Positions 14,824-23,656 are shown, counted from the first letter of the stretch. The stretch: DNA of 64,000 nucleotides from Natrinema gari JCM 14663 (GCF_000337175.1 NZ_AOIJ01000058.1:26540-90539); one strand, 5' to 3'. Made by a program: numbers and translations. Notes: generated from the sequence alone by a model not told the origin.

Positions 14824-15804
14824 ATGGACTACACAACTCTTGGATCGACCGGGATGGAGGTCAGTTCGCTCTGTCTCGGGTGCATGAGTTTCGGATCGAG
14901 CGAGTGGCAACCGTGGGTCCTCGACGAGGAGGAGTCACGGGAGATCATCGAACGAGCGATCGACCTCGGTATCAACTTCTTTGACACCGCGAACGTCTAC
15001 TCGTCGGGCAGGTCCGAGGAAATCCTCGGGAACGTTCTCGCGGAGTACGACCGTGACGAGCAGGTCGTCGCGACGAAAGCCTTCTTGCCGCCCACGGAGG
15101 ACCCGCATCCGAACGCGACGGGACTCTCCCGGAAAACGATCGAACAGGAATTAGCGAACTCGCTCGATCGACTCGGCATGGAGACGGTCGATCTCTACCA
15201 GATTCACCGCTGGGACTACGAGACGCCCATCGAGGAGACGCTGCGGGCGCTCGACGACGCCGTTCGCCGCGGGCAGACCCGCTATATCGGTGCCTCCTCG
15301 ATGTGGACGTATCAGTTCGCGGAGGCGCTCCACACCAGCGACCGGCTCGACCTCGAGCGGTTCGCGACGATGCAGAACCACTACAACCTCGTCTACCGCG
15401 AGGAGGAGCGCGAGATGCTCCCGTTCGCAGAACAGAAGGGGATCGGCGTGATGCCGTGGTCGCCGCTCGCGGGCGGCTACCTCACCCGTCCCCACGACGA
15501 ACTCGATGCGACGACGCGCGGCGAGACGGACAAGTACATCGATCAACTCCCGTATCGGGATGGCGGCGGTCCCGTGGTCAACGAGCGCGTGGCAGAACTC
15601 GCCGACGACCATGGTGTCACGATGGCACAGATCGCGCTCGCGTGGCTCCTCCATAAGGAGTGGGTCACGACCCCGATCGTCGGGACGACCAGCGTCGAAC
15701 ACCTCGAGGACGCCGTCGAGGCGCTGGAGATCAAGCTGTCGGACTCGGACATCGAATACCTCGAGGAACCCTACGAGCCGTTGCCGGTCGCCGGACACGA
15801 GTAA
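14824..15804 (+). CDS. Aldo/keto reductase
   Basis: The 326 residues show the AKR (beta/alpha)8 landmarks. These are an N-terminal GMEVSSLCLGCMSFG, catalytic Asp and Tyr in FFDTANVYSSG, Lys in VVATKAF, and His in LYQIHRW. C-terminal NADP-binding features are GVMPWSPLAGGYL and a late TPIVGTTSVEHL. Length and motifs suit the bacterial/archaeal YhdN/Tas-like AKR group. It should reduce aldehydes or ketones with NADPH; the substrate is unknown. The start ATG follows a promoter shared in sequence with the SDR gene at 13043. A second, shorter AKR gene follows 150 bases downstream. Confidence 0.93.
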   Translation: MDYTTLGSTGMEVSSLCLGCMSFGSSEWQPWVLDEEESREIIERAIDLGINFFDTANVYSSGRSEEILGNVLAEYDRDEQVVATKAFLPPTEDPHPNATGLSRKTIEQELANSLDRLGMETVDLYQIHRWDYETPIEETLRALDDAVRRGQTRYIGASSMWTYQFAEALHTSDRLDLERFATMQNHYNLVYREEEREMLPFAEQKGIGVMPWSPLAGGYLTRPHDELDATTRGETDKYIDQLPYRDGGGPVVNERVAELADDHGVTMAQIALAWLLHKEWVTTPIVGTTSVEHLEDAVEALEIKLSDSDIEYLEEPYEPLPVAGHE

Positions 15805-15954
15805 CTGCGCGCCGTGCGGGCGATCCCACGATCGGCTCGAGGGGGGAGGACCCGATGCCGTCACGGGCGTCGTTCGACGGGCGCTCGGTTCGGTAACCGG
15901 CATTCTAGCCGGGGAAGCCAACCTCTCAAGGGGGATGAGGCTGTCAATCCGTTC

Positions 15955-16815
15955 GTGAGCAGTACCTCGATCATAAACGAGAGCGACACGTTCGAGATCG
16001 GCGGTTCGACCGTTCATCGGCTGGGGTTCGGCGCGATGCGGATCACCGGCGAGGACATCATCGGTGCACCGGAGGACGAGGAGTCCGCACGCGAGGTCGT
16101 CCGGCACGCGGTCGACTGCGGTGTCGACCTGATCGATACGGCGGACTCGTACGGTCCCGCAGTGAGCGAGCGCCTCATCGGCGAGGCGATCGGCGATCCC
16201 GACGACGTACTGATCGCGACCAAGGCCGGCCTGCTGCGCAACAGCGAGGGCGAGTGGCTCGCGCACGGGGATCCGGACTACATCCGCAATCAGGTCCTCA
16301 CGTCCCTCGACCGGCTTCGGACGGACACGATCGATCTCTATCAGTTCCACCGGCCGGACGACGACACGCCCTTCGAGGACTCCGTCGCGACCTTCGCGGA
16401 GCTCAAAGACGAGGGCTTCGTCGACGCGGTCGGCGTCAGTAACGTCTCCGCGGAACTCCTCGATCGGGCCCGCGAGCAGGTCGAGATCGAAACCGTCCAG
16501 AACCGGTACAACCTGAACGACCGCGGCAGCCGGGACGTGCTCGAGATCTGTGACGAGGCGGGGATCGGCTTCATCCCGTGGGCCCCGATCGACGGCGACG
16601 ATCTAGCCGAACACGGCGACCTCCTCGACGAGATCGCCGCCACTCACGACGCGACGCGACGGCAGGTCGCGCTGGCCTGGCTCCTCGAGCGGGCCGCTGT
16701 CATGCTCCCGATTCCGGGCACGTCCGATCCCGCCCACCTCGAATCCAATCTCGCGGCCTCGCAACTCTCGCTCGGCGACGACGAGGTCCGCCGACTGACC
16801 GCGGCCGCCGACTGA
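15955..16815 (+). CDS. Aldo/keto reductase, second copy
   Basis: The product has 286 residues from a GTG at 15955. The longer open frame from 15814 is rejected because its first 47 residues are arginine- and serine-rich and unlike the family. Landmarks are the N-terminal LGFGAMRITG, IDTADSYGP (Asp and Tyr), LIATKAG (Lys), LYQFHRPDDD (His), and C-terminal GFIPWAPIDG and LPIPGTSDP. It is only distantly similar to the preceding AKR and belongs to the short DkgA/YcsN-like style. It probably uses NADPH; the substrate is unknown. It may be cotranscribed with the previous gene, although a CTCTCAAG patch before it could be a weak promoter. Confidence 0.9.
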   Translation: MSSTSIINESDTFEIGGSTVHRLGFGAMRITGEDIIGAPEDEESAREVVRHAVDCGVDLIDTADSYGPAVSERLIGEAIGDPDDVLIATKAGLLRNSEGEWLAHGDPDYIRNQVLTSLDRLRTDTIDLYQFHRPDDDTPFEDSVATFAELKDEGFVDAVGVSNVSAELLDRAREQVEIETVQNRYNLNDRGSRDVLEICDEAGIGFIPWAPIDGDDLAEHGDLLDEIAATHDATRRQVALAWLLERAAVMLPIPGTSDPAHLESNLAASQLSLGDDEVRRLTAAAD

Positions 16816-16851
16816 AGTCGGACGGTCGCCGGGCGTCGCTCGAGCGACCCG

Positions 16852-17035
16852 TCATCCCTCGAGCCGACCGGCGATGCACCAGGAGAGCGCCGTGAGTAGT
16901 ACGACCCCAGATCGCGGCGACGACGGCCCCGACGACGTCGTAGACGAGATCGACGATCGTGTCGTTGAGACCGTGCTGGGCGAGGACCGCGTCGAGTCCG
17001 ACCCGCTGTCCGCTTCGGTCGATCCCGAACTCCAT
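16852..17035 (-). pseudogene. Frameshifted C-terminal fragment of a membrane protein
   Basis: The minus-strand frame contains MEFGIDRSGQRVGLDAVLAQ, then HGLNDTIVDLVYDVVGAVV. This is a conserved-looking membrane-protein tail of the VanZ/DUF2238 style. Near 16917 the frame must shift to read on into VVLLTALSWCIAGRLEG before the stop at 16852. No start or upstream domain is intact, and the adjacent frames are broken. I regard it as a decayed gene; the family name is an inference. Confidence 0.5.
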
Positions 17036-17252
17036 GAGTTCCCGGCGACGCCGACCGCCAGACGAACACGAGGCCCGGCTGTACGTCGGCAGATACCGTC
17101 CGGTCGCGTTCGATGCACTCGCCGACGACGATCACCTTCACTTCTGCTCCGGCGGTTCCCGTCGAACGGACCGGATCCCCGCAGGAACCACGCTGGAACC
17201 GCTCGCTCGTTCCGTCCCGAAGAGTGATATTTCACCCGCCGAACATTGTCGT

Positions 17253-18101
17253 ATGGTCGCACACGACGACCTCGAGCACGGACGGGTCCGCGTCAACGGC
17301 GTCAAACTGCACTACGTGACCGCCGGCGACGGGCCGCCGCTGGTCTTGCTCCACGGCTGGCCACAGACCTGGTACGAGTGGCGGGACGTGATCCCACAAC
17401 TCGCCGACGAGTACACCGTCATCGCACCCGACCTTCGCGGACTGGGTGACTCCGAAACCCCCGTTTCGGGGTACGACAAGGACACCGTCGCGACCGACGT
17501 TCGAGCGCTCCTCGACCACCTCGGACACGGCGACGACGCGATCGCGCTCGTCGGCCACGACTGGGGAATGCCGACCGCGTACGCCTACGCCGCCCAGTAC
17601 CGCGACCACGTCCGTGCACTCTGCGTGCTCGAGGCGGGACTGCCGGGGATCAACGCGGACGAGAAACGCCACCTGTGGCACACGCGCTTTCACAGCGTCC
17701 GCGATCTCCCCGAACGGCTGGTCGCCGGCCGAGAGCGACTCTATCTCGATTGGTTCTACAGTGAGGGGGCATACGATCCCGCGGCGATCGACGACGCCGC
17801 CCGCGAGGAGTACGTCCGCTGTTACTCCCGGGCCGGCGGGCTGCGGGGTGGCTTCGAGTACTACCGCGCCTTCGATACCGACGCCGAGCACAACCGGAAT
17901 CACGCTGACGCTCCCCTCGAGATGCCCGTACTCGCCCTCGGCGGCGCGGCGTCCTTCCGGGACCGTCCGATCAGGGACATGAACGCGGTCGCGACCGACG
18001 TTGAGGGAGAGATCGTCGACCGCGCCGGTCACTGGATTCCCGAGGAACGGCCGGCGTACTTCGTCGAGCGGCTGACCGACTTTCTCGCGGACGCGGCGTG
18101 A
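17253..18101 (+). CDS. Alpha/beta hydrolase, epoxide-hydrolase-like
   Basis: The product has 282 residues from the ATG at 17253, with an AGTGATATTTCA element about 22-30 bases upstream. Motifs are the oxyanion-hole HGWPQTWYEW (about residue 35), the nucleophile elbow VGHDWGMP (Asp nucleophile, about 107), the cap-region Trp/Tyr residues and a C-terminal AGHWIPEE (catalytic His). HGWP plus GHDWG is the signature of soluble epoxide hydrolases and haloalkane dehalogenases. It hydrolyses an epoxide or related substrate through an Asp ester intermediate. The longer frame from 16959 overlaps the decayed membrane gene and is rejected. It may detoxify oxidised compounds together with the nearby reductases. 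Confidence 0.9.
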   Translation: MVAHDDLEHGRVRVNGVKLHYVTAGDGPPLVLLHGWPQTWYEWRDVIPQLADEYTVIAPDLRGLGDSETPVSGYDKDTVATDVRALLDHLGHGDDAIALVGHDWGMPTAYAYAAQYRDHVRALCVLEAGLPGINADEKRHLWHTRFHSVRDLPERLVAGRERLYLDWFYSEGAYDPAAIDDAAREEYVRCYSRAGGLRGGFEYYRAFDTDAEHNRNHADAPLEMPVLALGGAASFRDRPIRDMNAVATDVEGEIVDRAGHWIPEERPAYFVERLTDFLADAA

Positions 18102-18136
18102 ACGGCCGGGACACGAGCCGGTTTCTCGCCTCGGGT

Positions 18137-18490
18137 TCAGTACTGGTCTCGAACGCGGTCGATTTGACACCGGACACAGAGATCGTCGGCGAAACAGGCG
18201 ATGTCGTCGTACGGGCACTCGTATTCGTCGACATCGACGGACAGGCGACGTTTTGCGCGCTCCCATTCGGTCTCCCAGTCGTCGATGTCCATCTCGGACG
18301 ACGTGAAGACGACGGCACCGTCTCGATCCAGGATCTTCGCGGCGGTGACCGAGCGGTGGGTCTCTTTGACGACGGCGATCGCGTCCTCGTAGGACGGACA
18401 CCGGATCTCCTCTCGCCCCGCCTGGTCGTCCAAGAGACGGACGACGATGGAGCCGTCGTACTCTTCGGTCGGCTCCAATCCATTGGTCAT
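18137..18490 (-). CDS. Conserved haloarchaeal protein of unknown function
   Basis: The product has 117 residues from the ATG at 18488-18490; an in-frame GTG nine bases earlier is the alternative. It is acidic. Residues about 10-75 have a mixed alpha/beta pattern (GSIVVRLLDDQAGREEI, AKILDRDGAVVFTSSEM). The C terminus carries a Cys cluster (YECPYDDIACFADDLCVRC), a possible metal-binding site with four Cys. No family name is recalled. It converges on the epoxide-hydrolase-like gene and stands alone. Confidence 0.7.
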   Translation of the reverse strand: MTNGLEPTEEYDGSIVVRLLDDQAGREEIRCPSYEDAIAVVKETHRSVTAAKILDRDGAVVFTSSEMDIDDWETEWERAKRRLSVDVDEYECPYDDIACFADDLCVRCQIDRVRDQY

Positions 18491-18643
18491 GGCAGCCACT
18501 GTTGGAACGCCGCGACAAAAAGCTGCGCGTCAGCGCCCGGACTCGCGTCTCGTCTGCCTTGCCCGCTCACCGTATTGCTCGTCTCGCGTGGTTCGATCTC
18601 GCGTTCCGGCGTCTCCACTCTTCTCTTCGGTCGTCGTGAAAAA

Positions 18644-18716
18644 GTCCGGGTGCGAGAATCGAACCCGCGTCTCAGCCTCCACAAGGCTGAAGGATAACCA
18701 CTACCCCAACCCGGAC
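18644..18716 (-). tRNA. tRNA-His (GTG anticodon)
   Basis: The reverse strand folds as a full cloverleaf of 73 bases. The anticodon stem is CAGCC/GGCTG with loop TTGTGGA, so the anticodon is GTG (His). The T-arm contains GGTTCGAATC. The acceptor stem TCCGGGT/ACCCGGA is preceded by an encoded extra 5' G opposite C73, the identity element of tRNA-His. No intron and no encoded CCA are seen. It stands between convergent and divergent protein genes and shows no sign of an integrated element beside it. Confidence 0.95.
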
Positions 18717-18892
18717 ACGTGTACACGTTACCCTACAGCCGGTTGGACTAAAATACGTTACGACTCTCCGACGCGGTGTGGGTCTCCGTACCGCTCGGTT
18801 TCCGTCCCGTGACTGCGCGACGGTCACTCGAGACGGCTGCCTCGCTCATGACCGGGACGCTTTTCGGCGTACGGCGGGTAGCGCCCACAAGC

Positions 18893-19348
18893 GTGGCCAT
18901 CACCGACAAGATCTACATCAAGAACCACCGGCAGCTCAGCTCCCAACTCGAGACGAACATTCCCAAGGGAGCGTTCAAGGGCGCGACGCTCGACATGCTC
19001 TTTCAGGGCGACGGCCTCGAGAAGTTAGACGACGCGACTCGCGACCGGGTGCTCGATTTCACGCAGGACTTCCTCGACTGTGACTGCGACAACAACCCCT
19101 ACTGTGGCTGTCCGGAGCGGAAGTTCATCCAGTACCTCCTCGAGTTGCGCGCCCAGGGGCTGGGGCCGGACGCGATCGTCGACGTGATGACCGACGACTA
19201 CATGGTTTATGCCTATCCCGGCGACGTGCTCTCCTTCCTCGACAACGGCGTCCGCACGCTCGAGGCCGCGGAGGGGCTCGCTCGCGTCGAAGGCGCGGAC
19301 GAGAAGTACGAGCAGATTCGGCAGGCGAAACGGGAACTCGAGCGATAG
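18893..19348 (+). CDS. Conserved haloarchaeal Cys-cluster protein (DUF5814-like)
   Basis: The product has 151 residues from a GTG at 18893. The upstream part of the frame is rejected because of its composition. The sequence is highly distinctive (DKIYIKNHRQLSSQLETNIP, then CDCDNNPYCGCPE at about residues 63-75, then GLGPDAIVDVMTDDYMVYAY). Four Cys in 12 residues suggest a metal site. The domain is familiar to me both as a standalone protein and as a part of haloarchaeal Ski2-like helicases (DUF5814), so a nucleic-acid-related role is possible but unproven. It is divergent from tRNA-His. Confidence 0.75.
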   Translation: MAITDKIYIKNHRQLSSQLETNIPKGAFKGATLDMLFQGDGLEKLDDATRDRVLDFTQDFLDCDCDNNPYCGCPERKFIQYLLELRAQGLGPDAIVDVMTDDYMVYAYPGDVLSFLDNGVRTLEAAEGLARVEGADEKYEQIRQAKRELER

Positions 19349-19513
19349 GGCCGTCTCGAGGCGGCCGGGCGAGCTACTCGATACGTCTCCCGACCTCGAC
19401 GATGCGACGCGTGAACCCCTCGAACGATTCGGCTGTGTAGAGCCAGGCCTTCGACCGTCCCTCTCTCCAGTGCCACTGCCCCGTTTCGGACCCGCGTCTC
19501 CGCTCTCCGTTCG

Positions 19514-19927
19514 CTACCGTAGCTGGTACGATCCGTCTTCGTCGTCTAACTCGTCGAGCAACAGCACTTCGTCTTCCTCGTCCTCGAGTCGGTCTTGGAG
19601 ATCGTTGACGTAGCCCTTGTACTCGTCGAGCTGTTCCCGGAGGTGCTCGGCCTCGAGTTCGAGCCGTTCGTGTTCGCGGATGAAGCGCTTCGGGACTTCG
19701 ACGGTCGGCGGGAACGAAATCTCCTCGTCGTCTCCTGCTCCGCCGGTGCGGGCCTCGAGTTCGGCCTCGGGGACGACTTCGACCTGGCCGTCGTGTTCGA
19801 CGAGTCGGTCGACGTAATCCCGGAAGACGGCGGACAGCGAGATGTCACGTTCCTCGGCGATCGCCTGTAGCGCCTCGAACGCGTCCTCGTTGACCCGGAA
19901 CGAGATGGTCTTGTTCTTGTTCCCCAT
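19514..19927 (-). CDS. Ribbon-helix-helix DNA-binding protein with coiled coil
   Basis: The product has 137 residues from the ATG at 19925-19927. Residues 3-45 are a CopG/Arc-like RHH unit (KTISFRVNEDAFEALQAIAE, then ERDISLSAVFRDYVDRL). Residues about 75-125 form a long acidic coiled coil (RFIREHERLELEAEHLREQL, DEYKGYVNDLQDRLEDEEDE). RHH proteins bind DNA as dimers, often as autoregulators; the coiled coil probably extends the dimer. It is not next to a toxin-like gene, so it is more likely a chromosomal regulator than an antitoxin. The in-frame ATG at 19963 would add 12 basic residues and is less likely. Confidence 0.82.
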   Translation of the reverse strand: MGNKNKTISFRVNEDAFEALQAIAEERDISLSAVFRDYVDRLVEHDGQVEVVPEAELEARTGGAGDDEEISFPPTVEVPKRFIREHERLELEAEHLREQLDEYKGYVNDLQDRLEDEEDEVLLLDELDDEDGSYQLR

Positions 19928-20067
19928 CGATACCCCTAGTCGTCGGTCACGACACTTAACCATTTGTCAGACGACGGGAATGCGATCAGCGAGGGGCGGG
20001 CCGCGGCCGAACCGACTCCGCACCCTGACCCGGCAGGCTATCCATCTCGAGGCCTAATCGACTGCTA

Positions 20068-21030
20068 ATGCTGTCCGACACGCCAGGACTGCACCACGTG
20101 ACGGGGATCGTCGGGGACCCACAGGACGCGATCGACTTCTACAGCGGCGTCCTCGGCGTCCGACTCGTCACGCAGACGGTCAACTTCGAGGACATCCTGC
20201 AGCATCACCTCTACTTCGGCGACGCGAACGGGACGCCGGGGACGGTCCTCACGCACTTCCCGGACCCGCACGGCGATCCCGGCCGACCGGGCAAGCCCCA
20301 GATCAAATCGGTTTCCTTTGTCGTCCCGACCGATTCGCTTGTCTACTGGGAAACCCGACTCGCGGATCACGACGTCGCAGTCGAGGGCCCGCTCGAGCGA
20401 TTCGACGAGCGAGTACTGCGGTTCGAGGACCCCGCAGGCACTCGCGTCGAACTCGTCGCCGGCCCACCAGTGCCGACTGATATCGAGCTGTGGACCGCCG
20501 GCCCCGTCCCGACGGATCGCGCCATCTGCGCCCTTCACGGCGTTTCCACGCTGTCGGGCAACCCCTACGCGACCGCGGGAACGCTCGAGACGCTGGGGTT
20601 CGACCACGACGGAGAGGACGGCGACCGGATCCGATATCGTGCGTCCGGATCGCGAGCGACCGTCGTCGACGTGCTCGACCGTGACGCCCGGTTCGGCCGC
20701 GAAGGGACGGGGACACTCCATCACGTCGCGGTCCGCGTCGAGCGCGAGGCCGACCTCCACGAGTGGCGGGAACTCTTCGACGACCGTGGCTACGACGTCT
20801 CCCGAGTCAAGGACCGGCACTTCTTCCACTCGCTGTACGTCCGCGATCCGGGTGGAATCCTCTTCGAACTGGCGACCCAGACCGGCGGCGTCGCGGCGAG
20901 CGACGGGGTGAACGAACCCGGCGAATCGCTGTTCCTCCCCGATTGGTTCGAACGAGACCGCGACCTAATCGAAAGCCAGCTCCCGGCGCTGACGGTTCCG
21001 ACGGGCGTCGGTGGCGACGACACGCCATGA
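20068..21030 (+). CDS. Two-domain glyoxalase/ring-cleavage dioxygenase (VOC superfamily, MhqO-like)
   Basis: The 320 residues contain two VOC modules. Module one starts GLHHVTGIVGDPQDAIDFYS (metal His) and has Glu-like ligands in FEDPAGTRVELVAG. Module two contains GTLHHVAVRV and SLYVRDPGGILFELAT. The order His...Glu in each module is that of extradiol-type dioxygenases such as LinE and MhqO, which act on hydroquinones and catechols. The gene overlaps the following esterase by four bases (ATGA), and the pairing of a VOC dioxygenase with a carboxylesterase mirrors the MhqO/MhqD quinone-detoxification genes of Bacillus. Substrate assignment is inference. Confidence 0.88.
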   Translation: MLSDTPGLHHVTGIVGDPQDAIDFYSGVLGVRLVTQTVNFEDILQHHLYFGDANGTPGTVLTHFPDPHGDPGRPGKPQIKSVSFVVPTDSLVYWETRLADHDVAVEGPLERFDERVLRFEDPAGTRVELVAGPPVPTDIELWTAGPVPTDRAICALHGVSTLSGNPYATAGTLETLGFDHDGEDGDRIRYRASGSRATVVDVLDRDARFGREGTGTLHHVAVRVEREADLHEWRELFDDRGYDVSRVKDRHFFHSLYVRDPGGILFELATQTGGVAASDGVNEPGESLFLPDWFERDRDLIESQLPALTVPTGVGGDDTP

Positions 21031-21698
21031 CGGACCCGAATCGTCCGATGGATGCCGTCTCGGGACCCCATGCCGGCCGGCCGCTGCGCACCGCTGGTGC
21101 GCCTGCACTCGCCGCGGAGGCTGCACTCGTCTGTTGCCACGGCCGCGGCGCGACTGCACAGGGCGTCATCAACCTCATGGAACCGGTTACTCGACACGGC
21201 GTCGCCGTCCTCGCGCCCCACGCCGAACGAAGCCGCTGGTATCCGAAGCCGTCGACTGCACCGCGAGCTGACAACGAACCGTGGCTCACCTCGAGCGTCG
21301 ACTGCGTCGCGGCCGCACTCGAGAAAGCCCGCGCCATCGACGTGCCACCCGAACGGACCGTCATCGCCGGGTTCTCCCAGGGTGCCTGCGTCGCCGCGGA
21401 GTTCGTTTGACGCAATCCAGCCCGCTACGGCGGACTCGCTGTCCTCTCGGGACTGCTCCCCGGATCGGATACGGAGCGCCGCTCGACCGCGATCGAGGGC
21501 CCGCTCGAGGGGACGCCGGTCCTCGTCGGCTACGGTGTAGCTGATCCCCTCGTCGCCCGCGATCGAGTCTCCGAGACGGCTCGTCTCTTCGAGCGAGCGA
21601 ACGCTGCGGTCGACGAGCGGTGGTATCCCGAGACGGGCCACGAGGTCACCGACGACGAGTTCGATGCGATCGGTGAAATGCTCGGGGCCCTGCTATAG
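21027..21698 (+). pseudogene. Phospholipase/carboxylesterase (MhqD-like) interrupted by one in-frame TGA
   Basis: One frame runs 224 codons from the ATG at 21027 to the TAG at 21696, broken only by TGA at 21408-21410 (codon 128). Before the break are CCHGRGATAQG (oxyanion hole) and the nucleophile elbow GFSQG. After it are the catalytic Asp in GVADPL and His in TGHEV. All three catalytic residues and the family length are therefore kept. Codon 128 lies in ...AEFV(stop)RNPARYGG..., where relatives have an ordinary residue. A single-base change explains it. It could be a recent nonsense mutation, a sequencing error or, less likely, readthrough. The truncated product would lack Asp and His and be inactive. 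Confidence 0.85.
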
Positions 21699-21763
21699 AG
21701 TCCGCGTCGCAGTCGCTTACGGTTCGAAAACAAAGCAAAACGAGAACAGCCGGTGGCCTACGG

Positions 21764-22408
21764 TCAGGCCGTCGCTTCCAGGTCGTCGTTCTCCGCGACG
21801 GTCTCGAGGCTCTCGAGTGCCTGAATCACGTCGTTGCGGTAGTTGACGACGGGAGAGTCGTATCGCTCGCGGGCCATTTCGGCGTACTCGTTGGTCGGTG
21901 CCGTCGAACCGCTTTCGGGCGCTTCCTGCTCGGCTTCCCAGGCTTCGAACGCCTCGATGCGATCGAGGGTTCGCTCGGCGGTTTCGACGACCCAGCGGTC
22001 GCGGGTCTCGTCGTCAACGACCGCGATGGACTCCGGTCGCAGGGAGACGTTGACGGTCCCGTCGTCGGTCTCGTAGGTGCGCGGTTTGCCGACGATGGAG
22101 ACGTATTCCGGCGGCTCCGTGTCACGGAGCACCGATGCGGCCTCGGGCTGGTACTGACCGGCGTAGACAAAGAACGTGCCCGTTGGATCGACGACGCGGC
22201 CGCGCCAGTACTCGCTGTCGTCGCCGACGTCCTCGGTTTCGGTGAGGGTCCCGACCACGAACACGCGGTTCGCGCGGTCGCCCGTCGGGAGCAAGGCGTA
22301 GTTGGGCGCTCGCTCGTCGTCGCTCTCTTTGAATGCGTACGTCGAATCGTTGAATTCGGAGGCGAAGACGCGGCGGGCGACTTCGCGCGTGAGTTCGGAC
22401 TGGCTCAT
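21764..22408 (-). CDS. rpap3: RPA-associated protein (Rpap3-type)
   Basis: This 214-residue protein begins SELTREVARRVFASEFNDS and has a central OB-fold-like region (FVVGTLTETEDVG, YWRGRVVDPTGTFFVYAGQY). The C-terminal half is helical and acidic. This is COG3390, the archaeal RPA-associated family. The gene starts one base after the stop of the rpa gene and is certainly cotranscribed. In Haloferax, rpa3 and rpap3 form such a two-gene operon and act together in DNA repair. I use the symbol on that basis; the numeral depends on the single-OB architecture of the partner. Confidence 0.87.
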   Translation of the reverse strand: MSQSELTREVARRVFASEFNDSTYAFKESDDERAPNYALLPTGDRANRVFVVGTLTETEDVGDDSEYWRGRVVDPTGTFFVYAGQYQPEAASVLRDTEPPEYVSIVGKPRTYETDDGTVNVSLRPESIAVVDDETRDRWVVETAERTLDRIEAFEAWEAEQEAPESGSTAPTNEYAEMARERYDSPVVNYRNDVIQALESLETVAENDDLEATA

Positions 22409-22409
22409 G

Positions 22410-23339
22410 TTACATCGACCTCGCTTTGATCAGCAGTTCCTCGGCATCCGCCGGCCCGTCGAGTTCCTCGACGTCGTCGGCCAGGACGTACCGGCCGAAG
22501 GTGGGCCCCTCGATGCGGTAGTACGTGCCGACGATATCCGCTCTGATCTCGTCGGCGACGACGGTCGTGTCGAGCGCGTCCATCGCCATGTCCTTGGCCT
22601 CTTCGAGGCTCAGTCCCGTCAGGTCCTCGGTGGCGTCCTTGTCGAAGATGACCTCGTGGGCGTCGATCCCGTCGTCGACGACGGCTTTGATGCGGAGGTC
22701 GAACTCGCCTTCGCCCTCCCCGTGTTCGTTACAGCGTCCGTTCTGCAGAACGCGGGTACAGTCTTCCTCCGGACAGCGCTTGATCAGCCCGCTGCCGCTT
22801 TGCATGTCGACCAGTGCACCCTCGATTTCGCTGGTGTCGTTTCCGACCTCGAGATCCTCGTCGCGTTCCTCGATTACCGTCGTCGAGTTGAGTTTGACCG
22901 AATATCGGCCCTGATACTCGTCGGTGACGACGTTGCGAAGTTCGTAGACGCCCCCTTCCTCGAGCGCGGGCAGCTCCGATTTGGCCCACTTCGTGAACTT
23001 GATCGTCCCCGTCGGATCACCCAGCAGGCCGACCTGTGCGACCGAGTCGCTGCGGGGGTCCCAGAGTTCGATGACCTTCGCGGTGAGGTCGATCCACTCC
23101 TCGGGTTCATCGACCTCCTCGATGGTGGCTGCCTCGCTGTCGCCGCTTGAGATGTCCTCGCGTTCGAGGCCGGCCTCCTCGAGGTAGTGGTTGGTGACGC
23201 TTCGCCGTGCCTCGTCCATCGGCACTTTGTACTCGTCGACGAGCGTGGTCAGGCGCTCTTCGACGTCCTCGACATCGACGTCGAGGTGGTCCGAAAACTG
23301 CTCGTGGATGTCGTCCGCGTGTTGTCGTACGTCGCTCAT
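22410..23339 (-). CDS. rpa3: Replication protein A, single-stranded DNA-binding (Rpa3-type)
   Basis: The product has 309 residues from the ATG at 23337-23339, preceded by a GGAGGCG ribosome site. The N-terminal helical region (residues 1-65) is followed by one OB fold (about 70-150: IDLTAKVIELWDPRSDSVAQ, VGLLGDPTGTIKFTKW). A zinc finger (CPEEDCTRVLQNGRCNEHG, about 195-215) and a C-terminal OB-like part follow. One clear OB fold plus zinc finger, and pairing with only an RPA-associated gene, match haloarchaeal Rpa3 rather than Rpa1. It binds single-stranded DNA in replication and repair. Confidence 0.9.
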   Translation of the reverse strand: MSDVRQHADDIHEQFSDHLDVDVEDVEERLTTLVDEYKVPMDEARRSVTNHYLEEAGLEREDISSGDSEAATIEEVDEPEEWIDLTAKVIELWDPRSDSVAQVGLLGDPTGTIKFTKWAKSELPALEEGGVYELRNVVTDEYQGRYSVKLNSTTVIEERDEDLEVGNDTSEIEGALVDMQSGSGLIKRCPEEDCTRVLQNGRCNEHGEGEGEFDLRIKAVVDDGIDAHEVIFDKDATEDLTGLSLEEAKDMAMDALDTTVVADEIRADIVGTYYRIEGPTFGRYVLADDVEELDGPADAEELLIKARSM

Positions 23340-23395
23340 TGTGTCTCGCCTCCTCTTTGGTTTCACTGGGAGGCATACGTCCGTTCGCGCCCGAT

Positions 23396-23407
23396 AGTAT
23401 TTAAACT
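23396..23407 (-). promoter_or_regulatory. TATA box of the rpa3-rpap3 operon
   Basis: On the minus strand AGTTTAAATACT lies about 57-68 bases before the rpa3 ATG, leaving room for a leader with the observed ribosome site. The element is AT-rich within GC-rich surroundings. Confidence 0.55.
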
Positions 23408-23656
23408 ACCGCCACCGGAGCGAAAGTGAACGTCAGCGAAAGAAACCGCCAGACGGCGTCTCGGGGGCGTGTTCAGGATGCCGGTCGATATCCGTTGGCG
23501 CTCGCCGACCACGAGCGCGGTTTCGAGGGCGTCGCGATGCTCCGTCGAACGGCGTCGCCGTCGACCGGGTGATCTATCGTCGGTCCCACCGGCCGCCGTG
23601 TCGATCGTCACCCACCGGCGACGGGCCTATGTGCCCTGCGGTCGAACGATGTGCCA

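Noticed and set aside
21408..21410. Selenocysteine or reassigned codon at the esterase TGA
   Set aside because: No selenocysteine insertion element is seen, haloarchaea are not known to use it, and the position is not a catalytic residue.
22302..23150. 282-codon plus-strand frame opposite the rpa operon
   Set aside because: It is the antisense shadow of rpa3/rpap3, which have clear family motifs on the other strand.
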